Positions 18,707-26,716 of a stretch of 64,000 nt of DNA are shown here, in pieces. Source of the stretch: Lentzea sp033794685 (GTDB taxonomy: Bacteria > Actinomycetota > Actinomycetes > Mycobacteriales > Pseudonocardiaceae). Location: assembly GCA_033794685.1 (NCBI GenBank), contig JARAYZ010000001.1; one strand, 5' to 3'. The position numbers were made by a program, and so were the translations under genes. The first letter of the stretch is position 1, and each line of letters starts with the position of its first letter. The notes beneath the pieces were generated by a model. It worked only from the letters and a program-made list of their open reading frames with translations. It had not been told where the DNA came from and ran no database searches.

Positions 18707-19677
18707 AGCTCGGCCTCCCCGAGGGAACCGCGCAGCACGAGCTTCGCGGTGAGGCGGACGTCGTCGGGCTGCCGGCCGTCGATCAGGGCGAGGAGGCTGC
18801 GCGCGGCGGCCTTGCCCATCTCGACGGTGGGCTGCGCGATGACCGTGATCGGTGGGTCGAGCAACGGGAACCACGGCTGGTCGTCGAACACCGCGAACGC
18901 GATGTCGTGCGGGATCTGCAGGCCGCGGGCCCGGATCTCGCCCAGCGCACCGAGGCCCATGAGGTTGTCCATCGCGATGAGGGCGGTGACGCCGTCGTCG
19001 ATGAGCCTCGCGGCGGCCTGGCTACCGCTCTCCTGGCGGAAGTCGCCGTGCACGACCTGCGCGAGGCCGCCGAGCGAGCCCGTGAGCACGTCGGTTCGTT
19101 CTCTTCCAGTGGAGGTGTTCGGCGGACCCGCTATCACTCCGATGCGGGTGTGGCCGGCGCCGACGAGCCGCCGGGCGAGCGCGGTCAACGCCTCGCTGCC
19201 GTCAGCGCGGACGACGGGGCATGTCGCGCCCCTGACCGTCCGGTCGAGCAGAACCAGTGGCACGCCACCTGCGCTCACTTCGCGAACCAGACTCGGGTCG
19301 TCGGTCGCGGGGCACAGCAGGAGGCCGTCCACCCGGCGGTCGAGCAGGGTGCGCACGTAGGTGGCCTCCTGCTCGAAGTTCTCGTCGGCGTTCCCGATCA
19401 CGACGCAGTAGCCCTGTGACCGGGCTTCGTCCTCGACCGCTCGGGCGATCTCGGCGAAGAAGGGGTTCAGCAGATCGCTGATGACCAGACCGAGGGTCTG
19501 GGTGCTGGTGGTCCTGAGGGAACGCGCCAGGGCGTTGCGCCGGTAGCCGAGCTCCTCGATCGCGGCGAGCACGCGCTCACGGGTCTCGGGCGTCGGCGCG
19601 GCATGCCCGTTGAGCACGCGCGACACGGTGGCGGTGGAGACGCCGGCGTGCTGCGCAACGTCCTTCATGGTCGTCAC
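18703..19677 (-). CDS. rbsR: LacI-family ribose operon repressor
   Basis: 324 residues. The N-terminal LacI helix-turn-helix MKDVAQHAGVSTATVSRVLN is followed by the hinge ARSLRTTSTQTLGLVISDLLNPFF and a periplasmic-binding-protein-like sugar-binding domain. It is the first gene of the rbs operon, and a TAATCGATTA palindrome lies 12 bp upstream of its start, so it is likely autoregulated with ribose as inducer. The start could be the GTG at 19677 or the ATG three codons later; neither has a clear ribosome-binding site. Confidence 0.88.
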   Translation of the reverse strand: MTTMKDVAQHAGVSTATVSRVLNGHAAPTPETRERVLAAIEELGYRRNALARSLRTTSTQTLGLVISDLLNPFFAEIARAVEDEARSQGYCVVIGNADENFEQEATYVRTLLDRRVDGLLLCPATDDPSLVREVSAGGVPLVLLDRTVRGATCPVVRADGSEALTALARRLVGAGHTRIGVIAGPPNTSTGRERTDVLTGSLGGLAQVVHGDFRQESGSQAAARLIDDGVTALIAMDNLMGLGALGEIRARGLQIPHDIAFAVFDDQPWFPLLDPPITVIAQPTVEMGKAAARSLLALIDGRQPDDVRLTAKLVLRGSLGEAEL

Positions 19678-19688
19678 AAGGTCGTAGT

Positions 19689-19698
19689 TAATCGATTA
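19689..19698. promoter_or_regulatory. LacI-type operator
   Basis: The perfect 10-bp palindrome TAATCGATTA, extended as GTTAATCGATTAC, is AT-rich against a GC-rich background and has a central CG, as LacI/GalR-family operators do. It lies just upstream of rbsR and 83 bp upstream of the divergent DUF2339 gene. Confidence 0.65.
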
Positions 19699-19780
19699 CA
19701 CATGGATGTAGTCAAGCCGAGACCAGTGGATGAGTAGGTGTACGGATGTAACTGGGGGTGCGCTGCCTCACTCTGATCAC

Positions 19781-21826
19781 ATGGACGGACAGGATCGCCT
19801 CGGAGACGAGCAGCGCCTCGCGCTGGAGCTCGCGGCCATCGGGCAGCGGCTGACGACGATCAGCACGGAGATGCGTGAGCGCTCCGCCTCGACCGCGACG
19901 GCGGTCCTCGAGGCACCTGAGGTGGCACGGCCGGTCGCGGTGCCGCAGCCACCGGCCACGACCGTCCCGACTCCGCCGACCGGAGCGCCGCAGCAGGCAC
20001 CCATGGGTGCGCCGCAGCAGCAACCTGTCGGTGCACCGCAGCAGGCGAACCCCTGGTCACAGCAGGCCGCGGCCTCGTCCCAGCTGCCTCCGCCGCCTCC
20101 TCCTGGCCCGCAGTTCCCCGGCCAGCAGCTTCCGCCGCCTCCCGGCCCGCAGTTCCCGCAGCCGGGACCGCAGTTCCCGCCCCCTCCCGGTCAGCAGTGG
20201 CCCCACCCGCAGCAGCAGCCGTGGCCCCAGCAGCCGCGCGAGACCCTGTTCGAGAAGCTCGGCAAGGACGGCGCCGGCGCCAAGCTGCTGGCGTGGGTCG
20301 GTGGCGCGATCACCGTGCTCGGCTTCGTGTTGCTGCTGGTCCTCGCCGTGCAGCGCGGCTGGCTCGGCCCGTTGCCGCGCGTGATCGGCGGCGCGGTGTT
20401 CAGCGGCGCGATGGTCGGCATCGGCATGTGGCTGCACCGCAACCCCTCCGGACGCACCGGGGCGCTGGCACTGGTGTTCACCGGTTTCGCCGGGCTCTAC
20501 CTGGACGTGCTCGCCGCAACCAGCCTCTACCACTACCTGCCCGAGAGCGTCGGCCTCGTCGTCGGGCTCACCGTCGCGGCAGCCGGTGTCGTGCTCGCGC
20601 TGAAGTGGGAGTCGCAAGCGCTCGCGGTCACCGTCGTCGCAGCGTGCGCGGTGTGCTCGCCGATCATCACTGAAGGCTTCACGGTCCTGCTCGTCGGCTT
20701 CCTGCTGGTGCTCAAGATGGCCAGCACGCCAGTTCACATCCGGCGCAACTGGCCGGGTCTCGCCATCGCCGGTGGCTTCCCGCCGATCCTCGCCTCGCTG
20801 CTCACCACCGCCAACGCCATCCCGCGCTCCTACGAGTGGACCGTGGTCGGCGTCGCGGCGGCCACGACCGTCGTCGGCATCGCGGTCGCGTTCCTGACGA
20901 TCCGCAAGCGTCCCGACGACTTCGTCGCGGTCGCGTTGATCGCGGGGTCGGCACTGCCGGCGATGTTCGCGACGACGCTGCTGAAGGACCCGGTCAACTC
21001 GATCCTCGCCGGTGCGGTCGCCGCCGTGCTGCTGGCGATCTGGATGGTCCCCGACCTGCCCCGCGCGTTCACGACGGCGGCCGGTGCGACGGGCATGCTC
21101 GCGTTGTTCCAGACGACCGTCATCGCTCTGGACGGCAACGTGCGGACGGCGATCGTGCTGGCCGAGGCGGTGCTGCTGGCGTTCCTCGCGGCCCGCCTGA
21201 ACAAGAAGAGCGCGCTCGTGGGCTCGATCGCGTTCGGCTTCGTCGGGTTCATCATGACGATCGGGATCGCCGTGCCGATCACGTGGCTGCTGGACGAGCC
21301 GCGCTTCTTCAACAACGTCGAGGCCGGCGACTACGCGGCGGGCCTGGTGACGGCGATCGTGCTCGGCGTGTTCGCGGCCGTGCTGCCGTGGGCCGCGCTG
21401 AAGATGCAGGTGCTGCGCGAGCCGGCCAGGCACCCGTTCCCGTGGATCGTCTCGGGGATCGTGCTGCTCTACGGCGCGGCGGGTGCGGTGCTGTGCGCGG
21501 CGCTGCTCGTGTCGCCGGACGAGACCGGGTTCCTCTTCGGACACTCCGTCGTCACGGTGTCGTGGACGATCGCCGCGTTGTTCCTGCTGGTCAGGGGGAT
21601 CAACAACAAGGCGCTGCGGATCTCCGGCCTGATCCTGGTCGCCGCCGCGGTCGTGAAGCTGGTGCTGTTCGACCTCTCCGCGCTCGACGGTGTCGCCCGC
21701 GTGCTGGCGTTCCTCGGAGCCGGTCTGGTCCTGCTCACCGCGGGCGCTCGTTACGCCAAACTGGTGATATCCGCGAAGAATCCCCAGTCATATGAATCCA
21801 AACCAGTGGCTCCGCCCTCTTACTGA
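19781..21826 (+). CDS. DUF2339 polytopic membrane protein with Pro/Gln-rich N terminus
   Basis: 681 residues. Residues ~1-40 are a short helical segment. Residues ~45-165 are a low-complexity Pro/Gln region with repeats of the PPPPGPQFPxP type. From ~175 on there are about seventeen closely spaced hydrophobic helices of the DUF2339 family. The GPLPRVIGGAVFSGAMVGIG and ALVFTGFAGLYLDVLAATS segments support that family. Function is unknown; the cytoplasmic Pro-rich arm may be a protein-binding tail. The ATG at 19781 is chosen over an upstream in-frame start at 19730 because family members begin with a short charged segment. A strong hairpin follows the stop. Confidence 0.8.
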   Translation: MDGQDRLGDEQRLALELAAIGQRLTTISTEMRERSASTATAVLEAPEVARPVAVPQPPATTVPTPPTGAPQQAPMGAPQQQPVGAPQQANPWSQQAAASSQLPPPPPPGPQFPGQQLPPPPGPQFPQPGPQFPPPPGQQWPHPQQQPWPQQPRETLFEKLGKDGAGAKLLAWVGGAITVLGFVLLLVLAVQRGWLGPLPRVIGGAVFSGAMVGIGMWLHRNPSGRTGALALVFTGFAGLYLDVLAATSLYHYLPESVGLVVGLTVAAAGVVLALKWESQALAVTVVAACAVCSPIITEGFTVLLVGFLLVLKMASTPVHIRRNWPGLAIAGGFPPILASLLTTANAIPRSYEWTVVGVAAATTVVGIAVAFLTIRKRPDDFVAVALIAGSALPAMFATTLLKDPVNSILAGAVAAVLLAIWMVPDLPRAFTTAAGATGMLALFQTTVIALDGNVRTAIVLAEAVLLAFLAARLNKKSALVGSIAFGFVGFIMTIGIAVPITWLLDEPRFFNNVEAGDYAAGLVTAIVLGVFAAVLPWAALKMQVLREPARHPFPWIVSGIVLLYGAAGAVLCAALLVSPDETGFLFGHSVVTVSWTIAALFLLVRGINNKALRISGLILVAAAVVKLVLFDLSALDGVARVLAFLGAGLVLLTAGARYAKLVISAKNPQSYESKPVAPPSY

Positions 21827-21831
21827 TCGTG

Positions 21832-21868
21832 CTGCCGTGGTCCGCACCGCCGTCGCGGACCACGGCAG
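21832..21868. terminator. hairpin after the DUF2339 gene
   Basis: A perfect 14-bp inverted repeat, CTGCCGTGGTCCGC (21832-21845) and GCGGACCACGGCAG (21855-21868), surrounds a 9-base loop six bases after the DUF2339 stop. The T run is poor, as is common in actinomycetes. Confidence 0.7.
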
Positions 21869-21948
21869 TACTACATCCAGGCATAGATTTCCCTCGGTCG
21901 AGTGACTGAAGTGGATCGAAGCCACCCGGAAGTGTTCCCATCGGCCGT

Positions 21949-23028
21949 ATGGCAAAGCCACGCCTCGTGGCCGCGGTTCTAGCGCTCTCAGCGGCCTTCG
22001 CGGCGATGGGTGTTCACCAAGGGCACGAGTACACGACCACTTCTTCCGCATCGGTGGCACCGCTTGCGTACGTGGTGGGGAAGTCCGGTCTCGTCCAGGT
22101 CGTGGACACCCGCAACGGTGCCGTCCTGGTGCAGGCCGACACCGGGGGCCGTGCGACGGGTGTCGCGGTGTCGCCCGACGGGCGGCGGCTCTACGTGATC
22201 AACGGGTGGACCGGCGCGATCACCGTCGTCGACCCTCGGAGCGGTGCGATCGTCGACCGGCTCTTCACGCAGGTCCAGCTCTCGCACGCGGCGATGCGCC
22301 CGGACGGCCAGCGGCTCTACGTCTCGGCCAGCGGCGGCGTCGCGGTGGTGGATCCCCAGGACTTCCGGATGGTCGCCGTGATCAAGGCGGGCGGGCAGCC
22401 GCAGGGCCTCGCCGTCCACCCGGACAACAAGATCCTCTACGTCGCGAACTCCCAGGACGGCACGATCGGCCTGGTCGACACCGCGACGGCGTTCCAGACC
22501 ACGACGGTGCAGGTCGGCGGGCTGCCGCAGCACGTGGCGATCTCGCCGGACGGCAAACGCCTCTACGTGAGCAGCATGCGCCTCGGCCAGAAGACGCCCG
22601 GCACGCTGTCGGTGATCGACACGACCACGAACCAGGTCGTCGGCACGGTGGAGGTCGGCAGGGGAGCGGGCAGCATCGCCGTCACCCCGGACGGTCGCAC
22701 GGTCTACCTGACGCTGCCGAAGGAACGTTCCGTCGCGGTCGTCGACACGGCGTCCATGACGGTGCGCGAACGTCTGTCCATCGACTCGCCGAGCGTCGCC
22801 ATCGCGCCGGGTGACACGAGGGTCTTCCTCGCCACCGGCGCGACGACGACGGTCCTGGACAGCACGAACGCGGTGCTCACCACGTACCTGATGAAGACGG
22901 GTGAGTTGGAGGCGAGGCCGCGCCTGTTCGACGCGGCCCTGATCGCCTTCCCGCCCGGTCAGCCGACGGAGACGGGCCTGCGGACCTCGTCGTCGAAGTC
23001 GTCGAGGTCGTCCACCGGCTCGTCGTGA
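21949..23028 (+). CDS. secreted YVTN-type beta-propeller protein
   Basis: 359 residues. An N-terminal hydrophobic segment (AAVLALSAAFAAMG) looks like a signal peptide. About seven ~40-residue repeats follow, each with the pattern VAVSPDGRRLYVING...ITVVDPRSG, which is the YVTN/NHL surface-layer beta-propeller fold. No enzymatic residues are evident; such proteins usually bind partners outside the cell. The Ser/Lys-rich C terminus (TSSSKSSRSSTGSS) is encoded opposite the acidic tail of the convergent MMPL gene, with a 70-bp overlap. Confidence 0.8.
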   Translation: MAKPRLVAAVLALSAAFAAMGVHQGHEYTTTSSASVAPLAYVVGKSGLVQVVDTRNGAVLVQADTGGRATGVAVSPDGRRLYVINGWTGAITVVDPRSGAIVDRLFTQVQLSHAAMRPDGQRLYVSASGGVAVVDPQDFRMVAVIKAGGQPQGLAVHPDNKILYVANSQDGTIGLVDTATAFQTTTVQVGGLPQHVAISPDGKRLYVSSMRLGQKTPGTLSVIDTTTNQVVGTVEVGRGAGSIAVTPDGRTVYLTLPKERSVAVVDTASMTVRERLSIDSPSVAIAPGDTRVFLATGATTTVLDSTNAVLTTYLMKTGELEARPRLFDAALIAFPPGQPTETGLRTSSSKSSRSSTGSS

Positions 23029-25082
23029 AGCGCCAGGCGTTCCTGGATCTTCTTGAGCGGGCCGGGTGACCACCACGCGGCGTTGCCGAGCAGCTTCATG
23101 ACGGCGGGCACGAGCAGCATCCGGACCACGGTGGCGTCGAGCGCCAGCGCGAGGATCATGCCGACGCCGACGAACCGCATCATCGCGACCTGCGAGAACG
23201 CGAACGCACCGGTCACCACGATCAGCAGCAGCGCGGCCGAGGTGATCACGCGGCCGGTCTTGGCGAGGCCGGTGGTCACCGCCTCCTCGGTGGTCGCGCC
23301 CTGACCGCGAGCCTCGACCATGCGGGACAGCAGGAAGACCTCGTAGTCCGTCGACAACCCGAACACGATGGCGGCCATCAGCACGACGATGCCGGACTCC
23401 AGCGGCCCCGGCGTGACACCGAGCCAGCCGGCGCCGTGACCGTCCTGGAAGATCCACACCAGCACGCCGAACGTGGCGGACAGCGACAGCGCGCTCATCA
23501 GCACGGCCTTGATCGGCAGCACGACCGAGCCGAACGCCAGGAACATCAGGATCAGCGTCGCGCCGACCAGCAGCGTGACCATCAGCGGCAGTCCGTCGGC
23601 GATGGCGTCGAGAGAGTCGCTGACCGTCGCGGTGTTGCCGCCGACCAGCACCTCGGCGCCGGCAGGGGGTTCGAGGGCGCGGACGTCCTTGAGCGCCTGC
23701 TTGGACTCCTCGCTCAGCGCGTCGTTGTCGAGACCGGCGGACGCGGCCGTGACGCCGTTGCCCGCACCCGTCGGCTGGACCTCGCCGACGCCCGGGACGT
23801 CCTTGACCTTGCCCAGGTAGGCCTGGACCGCGGCCTCGTCGCCGCCCTTGACGACGATCTTGAAGCCGGTGTTGGAGAGCGCCGAGAAGTTCTGGTTGAT
23901 GTTCTCGGTGGCCACGCGCACGGCGTTGCCCTCGGGCAGGACCTTCTCGGTGACCTGGCCGAACTGCACGCCGAGGAACGGCGAGCCGAGCGCGAGCAGC
24001 ACACCGACGATCGGCACGGCGATGAGCACGGGCCGCTTCATGACCTTGCCGCTGAGCTTGCGCCAGCCGCGTTCGCTGGGCTCCTTCTTCCGCCACGGCA
24101 TCGCGAGCTTGTCGACTCGGTGGCCGAGCACGCCGAGCAACGCGGGCAGCAGCGTGATCGAGACCAGCGCCGCGATCGCGACCGAGGCCACACCGCCGTA
24201 GGCGAGGGACTTCAGGAAGCCGTGCGGGAAGAGCAGCAGCCCGGCCAGCGCGATGACCAGCAGCGTCGCACTGAACACGACGGTGCGGCCGGCGGACGCG
24301 ACCGTGCGTCCGACAGCTTGTTCGATCGTGCGGCCTTGAGCGATCTCTTCGCGGAACCGTCCGACCATGAACAGGCCGTAGTCGATCGCCATGCCCAGGC
24401 CGAGCAGCGAGGCGACGTTGACCGCGAACGAGTTGACCTCGGTGACGAGGGCGACGCCGTGCAGCACGCCGAGCGCGCCCATGATCGCGAGCCCACCGAC
24501 GACGACGGGCAGGCTCGCGGCGACCAGGCCGCCGAAGATGATCACGAGCAGCAGCAGGACCAGCGGCAGCGAGAACATCTCCGCGCGCGTCAGGTCCTCC
24601 TGGGACATGTCGTTGATGGCCTTCTGGGTGGGCACGAGCCCGCCGACCTGCTCGGTGAAGCCGTCGATCTTCAACTGGGACTGGACGTCCTGGAACTGCT
24701 TGATCTGCTCGTTCGAGTCACCACTGCTCAGCGTGATCGCGACGAGAGCCTGCTGCCGGTCGTCGGACGGCACCGGCCCGACGGCCTTGAGCACGTCGTC
24801 CTTGGGGAAGCCGCTGATGTGGTCGGCGACCTTCTTGAGCTCGAGCGGGTTCGCGAAATCGCCGCGATAAATGACGATCACGTCACCGTTCTGCCGCCCG
24901 AACGCCTCCTCGGCTACTTTGTCGGCCCGCGCAGCCTCACTGGAAGGAGCCTCGTAACCACCCTGGCTGAGCTTGTCGAACACGCCGATGCCCCACACAC
25001 CGCCGACGACCGCGAGCAGTACGGTCGCGATCAACACCACCCACCGGCGGCGATATGCGATAGATCCCCACTTCGCGAACAT
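22959..25082 (-). CDS. MMPL-family RND transporter
   Basis: 707-residue exporter with the two-half MMPL arrangement: an N-terminal membrane helix, a ~130-residue external domain, a six-helix bundle containing LLGLGMAIDYGLFMVGRFRE, a second external domain (residues ~370-520) and a second bundle with IVFGLSTDYEVFLLSRMVEA. The two DY-containing helices carry the conserved proton-relay Asp-Tyr pairs. The family exports lipids, siderophores or drugs; the substrate here is unknown. The ATG at 25082 follows AGGAGG. Divergent TetR gene and shared operator region suggest drug- or lipid-inducible repression. Confidence 0.9.
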   Translation of the reverse strand: MFAKWGSIAYRRRWVVLIATVLLAVVGGVWGIGVFDKLSQGGYEAPSSEAARADKVAEEAFGRQNGDVIVIYRGDFANPLELKKVADHISGFPKDDVLKAVGPVPSDDRQQALVAITLSSGDSNEQIKQFQDVQSQLKIDGFTEQVGGLVPTQKAINDMSQEDLTRAEMFSLPLVLLLLVIIFGGLVAASLPVVVGGLAIMGALGVLHGVALVTEVNSFAVNVASLLGLGMAIDYGLFMVGRFREEIAQGRTIEQAVGRTVASAGRTVVFSATLLVIALAGLLLFPHGFLKSLAYGGVASVAIAALVSITLLPALLGVLGHRVDKLAMPWRKKEPSERGWRKLSGKVMKRPVLIAVPIVGVLLALGSPFLGVQFGQVTEKVLPEGNAVRVATENINQNFSALSNTGFKIVVKGGDEAAVQAYLGKVKDVPGVGEVQPTGAGNGVTAASAGLDNDALSEESKQALKDVRALEPPAGAEVLVGGNTATVSDSLDAIADGLPLMVTLLVGATLILMFLAFGSVVLPIKAVLMSALSLSATFGVLVWIFQDGHGAGWLGVTPGPLESGIVVLMAAIVFGLSTDYEVFLLSRMVEARGQGATTEEAVTTGLAKTGRVITSAALLLIVVTGAFAFSQVAMMRFVGVGMILALALDATVVRMLLVPAVMKLLGNAAWWSPGPLKKIQERLALHDEPVDDLDDFDDEVRRPVSVG

Positions 25083-25110
25083 CGACGACCGGCCTCCTGG
25101 GTTACCGTGC

Positions 25111-25146
25111 TGTAAATCCCGTGAACTCTTGTAAACACCGTTCACT
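25111..25146. promoter_or_regulatory. putative TetR operator between the MMPL and tetR genes
   Basis: A 17-bp imperfect direct repeat starts with TGTAAA at 25111 and again at 25130 (19-bp period). It contains the inverted half-sites GTGAAC (25121-25126) and GTTCAC (25140-25145). The element lies upstream of the MMPL start and 50 bp upstream of the tetR start, and is the best candidate for the regulator's binding site. Confidence 0.55.
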
Positions 25147-25196
25147 GAAAACCGTACGGGTCAGTGGGCGGGGTCTACAACCCGATGGAGTGACAT

Positions 25197-25919
25197 ATGA
25201 CCGAGGCCACTCGCCGAGAACGACTCCGCGCCGAGACCGAGCGTGAGATTCGGCAAGCGGCCCGCACTCTTTTGGTGGAGAGCGGCCGCGACGCGGTTAC
25301 CCTGCGTGCGATCGCCCGCAAACTAGGCATCACCGCACCAGCCCTGTACCGCTACTACGACTCGCACGACGCGCTGCTGCGCCAGCTCTGCGACGACATC
25401 TGCGCCGACATGGCGGCAGCGCTGTACGCGGACCTCGCCGCGGACACGTCAGGCCTGGTGGGGTGCAAGGTGCGCGCTGTCTGCCACGCGTTCCGCCGCT
25501 GGGCGCTGGCCCACCCGCAGGAGTTCGCGCTGGTGTTCGCCTCGCCGCGCGACCCCCTGGGAGCCGACCAGTTCGGCTCGGTGTTCCTGCAGCTGGCCGG
25601 GCCGCTGATCGCGTCCAACGAGGACGCGAACCACGTGGGCGAGGAGGTGCCCGCGGTGCTGCACGAGGACCTGGTCCGTTTCCAGCAGGTGCTGCGGGAC
25701 GCGGTGGCGGCGCACGGCGTGACGCTGGCGGACGAGGTCCTGAACCTGGGCAAGATCTACCACGTCGTGCAGTCGTGGGTGCGGCTGTACGGGCACGTGG
25801 CGCTGGAGGTGTTCGGGCGGTTCCCGTTCGCGGTGAGCAACCCGGAGCCGATGTTCGACAGCATGCTGGACCAGATGTTGACGGACATCGGGTTCCCGGA
25901 GGACTCTCCGATCCGCTGA
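25197..25919 (+). CDS. TetR/AcrR-family repressor
   Basis: 240 residues. The N-terminal TetR helix-turn-helix is AARTLLVESGRDAVTLRAIA followed by RKLGITAPALYRYYDSHDAL. The C-terminal ligand domain resembles the WHG/TetR_C_13 type (HAFRRWALAHPQEFALVFA...). A GGAGTGACAT ribosome-binding segment precedes the ATG. Being divergent from the MMPL exporter with a palindromic site between them, it probably represses the exporter. Confidence 0.88.
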   Translation: MTEATRRERLRAETEREIRQAARTLLVESGRDAVTLRAIARKLGITAPALYRYYDSHDALLRQLCDDICADMAAALYADLAADTSGLVGCKVRAVCHAFRRWALAHPQEFALVFASPRDPLGADQFGSVFLQLAGPLIASNEDANHVGEEVPAVLHEDLVRFQQVLRDAVAAHGVTLADEVLNLGKIYHVVQSWVRLYGHVALEVFGRFPFAVSNPEPMFDSMLDQMLTDIGFPEDSPIR

Positions 25920-25954
25920 TGTAGCGCGGAGCGGGTGTTCGGCGACAAACGAGC

Positions 25955-26695
25955 ATGGTCGACGCCCAGAACCCGGCACCCTCCCCAGAACTGCCTGCCA
26001 CCGTCGAGGAACCGGAGTCGTCGGGCGGAGCGGGCCAGGCCATCCTCGACCTGGTGGACAAGGCCATCGGCCTGCAGACGGGGATGGTGCGCAAGAACAT
26101 CGCCCGTGCCCGTCAGCGCAACCCGGAGGCGACGCCGGAAGAGGTCATCGGCACGCTGGAGAAGATGTACGTCAGCGCACTGACGAGCACGGGCGCCGCA
26201 GTCGGAGGGGCCGCGGCCGCGCCCGGCGTCGGCACCGGGATCTCACTGGCGCTGTCAGCGGGCGAGGCGCTCTCGTCGCTCGAACTGAGCACCCTGTACG
26301 TGCTCTCGGTCGCCGAGGTCCACGGGGTCCCGCTCGACGAGATCGAACGACGCCGGACTCTCGTCCTCGGGATCCTGCTCGGCGAGTCCGGCTCCAAGAG
26401 CATCGGCAAGGTCGCCGAGCGCACCGGTCAGCACTGGGCCCGTCAGCTCGTCAGCGCGGTACCCACGGCGACGTTGAAGCAGATCAACAAGGTCCTGGGC
26501 AAGAACTTCGTCACCAAGTACGGCACCAAGCAGGGGATCATCGTGCTCGGCCAGGCGGTCCCGTTCGGCATCGGTGCCGTGATCGGGGGCGCTGCCAACG
26601 CCACCGTCGCCGCACTGGCCGTCCGTGCCTCCCGGCGCGCATTCGGACCGGCACCGGAGGCGTGGCCCACCGAGATCGAGCCGGCGCAGCCGTAG
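25955..26695 (+). CDS. EcsC-like membrane-associated protein
   Basis: 246 residues. After an acidic Pro-rich N terminus, an amphipathic region follows with GTGISLALSAGEALSSLELS and FVTKYGTKQGIIVLGQAVPFGIGAVIGGAANA, which resemble the EcsC protein family (PF12787). Two Gly/Ala-rich segments may insert in the membrane. The function of actinobacterial members is not known; the family name comes from the Bacillus Ecs operon. It is separated by 35 bp from tetR and is convergent with leuS. Confidence 0.6.
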   Translation: MVDAQNPAPSPELPATVEEPESSGGAGQAILDLVDKAIGLQTGMVRKNIARARQRNPEATPEEVIGTLEKMYVSALTSTGAAVGGAAAAPGVGTGISLALSAGEALSSLELSTLYVLSVAEVHGVPLDEIERRRTLVLGILLGESGSKSIGKVAERTGQHWARQLVSAVPTATLKQINKVLGKNFVTKYGTKQGIIVLGQAVPFGIGAVIGGAANATVAALAVRASRRAFGPAPEAWPTEIEPAQP

Positions 26696-26716
26696 CCACG
26701 CCGGCTCCTCTCGTCA

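Noticed and set aside
20057..21544. 495-codon frame opposite the DUF2339 gene
   Set aside because: Composition is Arg/Asp/Gln/Glu-rich with no domain, mirroring the hydrophobic codons of the real gene.
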